Program-made: the position numbers and the translations under genes | In this document: piece by piece, positions 4,972 to 6,526 of the stretch | How the letters are laid out: every line of letters begins with the position of its first letter | Position numbering within the stretch: position 1 is the stretch's first letter | The notes under the pieces: model-generated | What the model saw: only the letters and a program-made list of their open reading frames with translations | Database searches by the model: none | Told to the model about the DNA's origin: nothing | Origin: SZUA-229 sp964531165 | Lineage (GTDB): Bacteria; Pseudomonadota; Gammaproteobacteria; SZUA-229 | Assembly: GCA_964531165.1 (NCBI GenBank) | Contig: CAZHEA010000127.1 | Coordinates: 1 to 6,526 of the forward strand | DNA: 6,526 nt | Direction: 5' to 3'

Positions 4972-6321
4972 TTAACTGTCAGAAGTGGCCTTTTTCGCCT
5001 GATGCGAATTATGTTGCTTATGCCCGCCCTGATGGTTGCGGTTGTGGTGGCGGCTGCCTTGCTGGTTGCGGTTGTTGCCGCGATTACCCGGCCGGCTGCC
5101 ATGTTTGCGATTTTGCCCGCCGTAGCGTTCAACATGGGCTTTGGGTTTTAGTTCTACCAGCAGTTCGCCTGAAACCGGTTCGCTGGGAATGCTGTGGGAA
5201 ACGTATTCTTCAATTTCAGGTAGATAGTGAGCATAGTCTTCACAGGCAAAACTGATGGCGGTGCCGGAAGCACCTGCACGTGCCGTACGGCCAATGCGAT
5301 GTACATAATCTTCGGCCATCTGTGGCAGGTCAAAATTAAATACATGGCTGACTTCAGGTATATGCAGTCCGCGGGCGGCGACATCGGTCGCCACCAGAAT
5401 GGTGCATTCACCATCCTGAAACTTTTTCAGCAGGCTCTGACGTTTTTTCTGTGGCACATCGCCGGACAGAATCGCTGGCGGCATGTCATTTCCGGTTAGC
5501 CAGGCATTAATATTGTCTGCTACGCGTTTGGTATTAACAAACACAATACTGCGGGTGGGTTGTTCTTTTTGTAACAGGCCAATCAGTAATGGTATTTTTT
5601 CATCGTTGGCAGGATAGTAAATCCGCTCTACAATTTTATCCGCAGTACGGTTTTCTGACTGAATTTTAATATGCTTTGGAGCATTCATTAATTCATAGGC
5701 CAGTTCCTGTACCCGGAATGAAAGCGTGGCGGAATATAGCATGCTGAGGCGTTGTGAAGGCTCGGGACAGCGGCGGATTAAATAACGTATATCATTAATG
5801 AAGCCTAAATCAAACATTCGGTCGGCTTCATCGAGCACTAGTGATTGCACCATTTTCAGGTTATAAACGTGTTGTTTAAAGAAGTCGATCAGTCGGCCCG
5901 GTGTGCCAATTAAGATATCAACGCCGTCGGCGATTGATTGCTTTTGCTGATCATAATCGGTTCCACCATAAATCAGGGCCAGTTTCAGGCCGGTATTTTT
6001 ACCGATGACTTGTGCGTCTTTATGAATTTGTATGGCCAGTTCACGGGTGGGCGCGAGAATTAATGCGCGGGGCTGATTGGGTTTACGGTGTTCTGCTGCA
6101 GGTACGGTGAGTAGCTTATTGTAAACACCTATTAGAAACGCAATGGTTTTGCCGGTGCCGGTTTGTGCTTCACCAGCTACATCGTGTCCATCCAGTAAAA
6201 TCGGAATACTATCCGCTTGAATTGGTGTGCAAAGTTGAAAACCCGCCTGATTCAATCCTTGCAGAAGTGTCTCAGGTAATTTATATTGATCAAATCTTTG
6301 ATCAGTTAGATGTGTGCTCAT
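4972..6321 (-). CDS. rhlB: ATP-dependent DEAD-box RNA helicase RhlB
   Basis: RhlB unwinds structured RNA for the RNA degradosome, working with RNase E and PNPase in the cytoplasm. At 449 residues it is slightly longer than the E. coli protein (421). Motifs in order: Q motif GFQLCTPIQ (27-35), Walker A AQTGTGKT (52-59), PTRELA (91-96), GG (119-120), TPGR (140-143), DEAD (164-167), SAT (197-199), VATDVAARGLHIP (310-322), HRIGRTAR (341-348). The RhlB-specific N-terminus (THLTDQRF) and GASGTAISFACEDYA (350-364) separate it from RhlE and SrmB. Residues 401-449 form a low-complexity tail rich in Asn, His, Gly, Gln, Arg and Lys, fitting the basic RNA-binding tails of RhlB. All catalytic motifs are intact. 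It is divergent from trxA, as in many gammaproteobacteria, and upstream of the tauE-like gene. The ATG has only a poor, close TTAGG ahead of it. Confidence 0.96.
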   Translation of the reverse strand: MSTHLTDQRFDQYKLPETLLQGLNQAGFQLCTPIQADSIPILLDGHDVAGEAQTGTGKTIAFLIGVYNKLLTVPAAEHRKPNQPRALILAPTRELAIQIHKDAQVIGKNTGLKLALIYGGTDYDQQKQSIADGVDILIGTPGRLIDFFKQHVYNLKMVQSLVLDEADRMFDLGFINDIRYLIRRCPEPSQRLSMLYSATLSFRVQELAYELMNAPKHIKIQSENRTADKIVERIYYPANDEKIPLLIGLLQKEQPTRSIVFVNTKRVADNINAWLTGNDMPPAILSGDVPQKKRQSLLKKFQDGECTILVATDVAARGLHIPEVSHVFNFDLPQMAEDYVHRIGRTARAGASGTAISFACEDYAHYLPEIEEYVSHSIPSEPVSGELLVELKPKAHVERYGGQNRKHGSRPGNRGNNRNQQGSRHHNRNHQGGHKQHNSHQAKKATSDS

Positions 6322-6376
6322 TGCCTAAGCATATAGTATGCGGCCTGACTGTACAAATCTGTAAATTTAGCTAATA

Positions 6377-6394
6377 TGGTTTCTACTGAAACCA
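6377..6394. repeat. Perfect 7-bp inverted repeat in the rhlB/trxA spacer
   Basis: TGGTTTC (6377-6383) and GAAACCA (6388-6394) are exact reverse complements around TACT. An 18-bp dyad in a divergent promoter region with no T-tract after it suggests a protein-binding site rather than a terminator. Confidence 0.55.
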
Positions 6395-6477
6395 ATTACA
6401 AACTACCCGCCAGTCCTGTATTTAAACTTGGTCTGTAATATTCAAGAAATACAAATGGCCGGGGAAAATCCCAACCC

Positions 6478-6482
6478 GGAGG
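6478..6482 (+). promoter_or_regulatory. Ribosome binding site of trxA (GGAGG)
   Basis: GGAGG lies 9 nt before the GTG at 6492 and fixes that unusual start codon. Its first two bases can pair in a short CCGGG/CCCGG stem (6459-6463 with 6475-6479). Confidence 0.75.
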
Positions 6483-6491
6483 TTAAACACT

Positions 6492-6526
6492 GTGAGTGAG
6501 ATCATTCATGTATCTGATGACAGTTT
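6492..6526 (+). CDS. trxA: Thioredoxin, first 11 codons (3' end outside window)
   Basis: A GTG start followed by SEIIHVSDDSF matches the N-terminus of TrxA (compare SDKIIHLTDDSF in E. coli). Thioredoxin is the general cytoplasmic disulfide reductase; its CGPC active site would lie about 25 codons past the window edge. A strong GGAGG nine nt upstream supports the start. Divergence from rhlB is the expected gammaproteobacterial context, and rho would be expected next. The call rests on eleven residues plus context, so it is good but not complete. Confidence 0.85.
   Translation, partial: MSEIIHVSDDS

Larger units (their letters stand above)
6322..6491. promoter_or_regulatory. Divergent rhlB / trxA promoter region
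   Basis: 170 bp without a gene. From left to right it holds a short dyad GCATA/TATGC (6329-6341) near the rhlB start, a perfect 7-bp dyad (6377-6394), a possible trxA -10 TAATAT (6436-6441, without a good -35), and a G/C-rich leader with two overlapping small hairpins before trxA. I could not settle the -35/-10 pairs for either gene. Confidence 0.5.

Noticed and set aside
4917..5255. Gly/Cys-rich open frame on the plus strand, metallothionein-like in appearance
   Set aside because: It lies mostly antisense to the low-complexity tail of rhlB. The Gly/Cys pattern is the complement of Asn/His/Gln/Arg codons, and it has no ribosome site or family signature.

Overview
The window is a chromosomal segment of a gammaproteobacterium with moderate, somewhat AT-leaning composition. 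The strongest lineage signal is the divergent pair rhlB / trxA at the right end, a classic gammaproteobacterial arrangement (trxA is normally followed by rho, which would lie beyond the window). Also consistent are a TIGR02444 (DUF2390) family gene and a split, two-subunit glycine decarboxylase P-protein (gcvPB), which is used by some gammaproteobacterial orders instead of the fused GcvP. I cannot place the genus.

Layout from left to right. Bases 1-831 (+) are the C-terminal part of gcvPB, including its PLP lysine. Convergent to it, 879-1370 (-) encodes an Hcp-family type VI secretion tube protein with no other T6SS gene in view. A 255-bp AT-rich divergent spacer (1371-1625) holds a perfect 14-bp tandem repeat and two dyads, and leads into a secreted chalcone isomerase-like protein (1626-2213, +). 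A long palindrome (2255-2292) separates that gene from a convergent minus-strand pair: a DsbA/FrnE-like CPFC oxidoreductase (2891-3553) followed 37 bp later by the TIGR02444 protein (2290-2853). Divergent from this pair is a small exported protein with two mature cysteines (3679-4083, +) that I do not recognise; it ends in a plausible intrinsic terminator. The right third is a minus-strand pair, the RNA helicase rhlB (4972-6321) and a TauE/SafE membrane transporter (4122-4913). The trxA start lies at 6492 on the plus strand.

Functionally this is mostly housekeeping: glycine cleavage and one-carbon metabolism, thiol redox (thioredoxin and a DsbA-fold protein), RNA turnover (RhlB), and organosulfur or other anion export (TauE). 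The orphan hcp and the unrecognised small exported protein are the accessory-looking items. I see no tRNA, rRNA, CRISPR, insertion sequence, integrase or phage gene. I do not see a convincing novel multi-gene system. The items most worth a second look are the isolated hcp with its repeat-bearing promoter region, and several perfect dyads placed against promoters or start codons.
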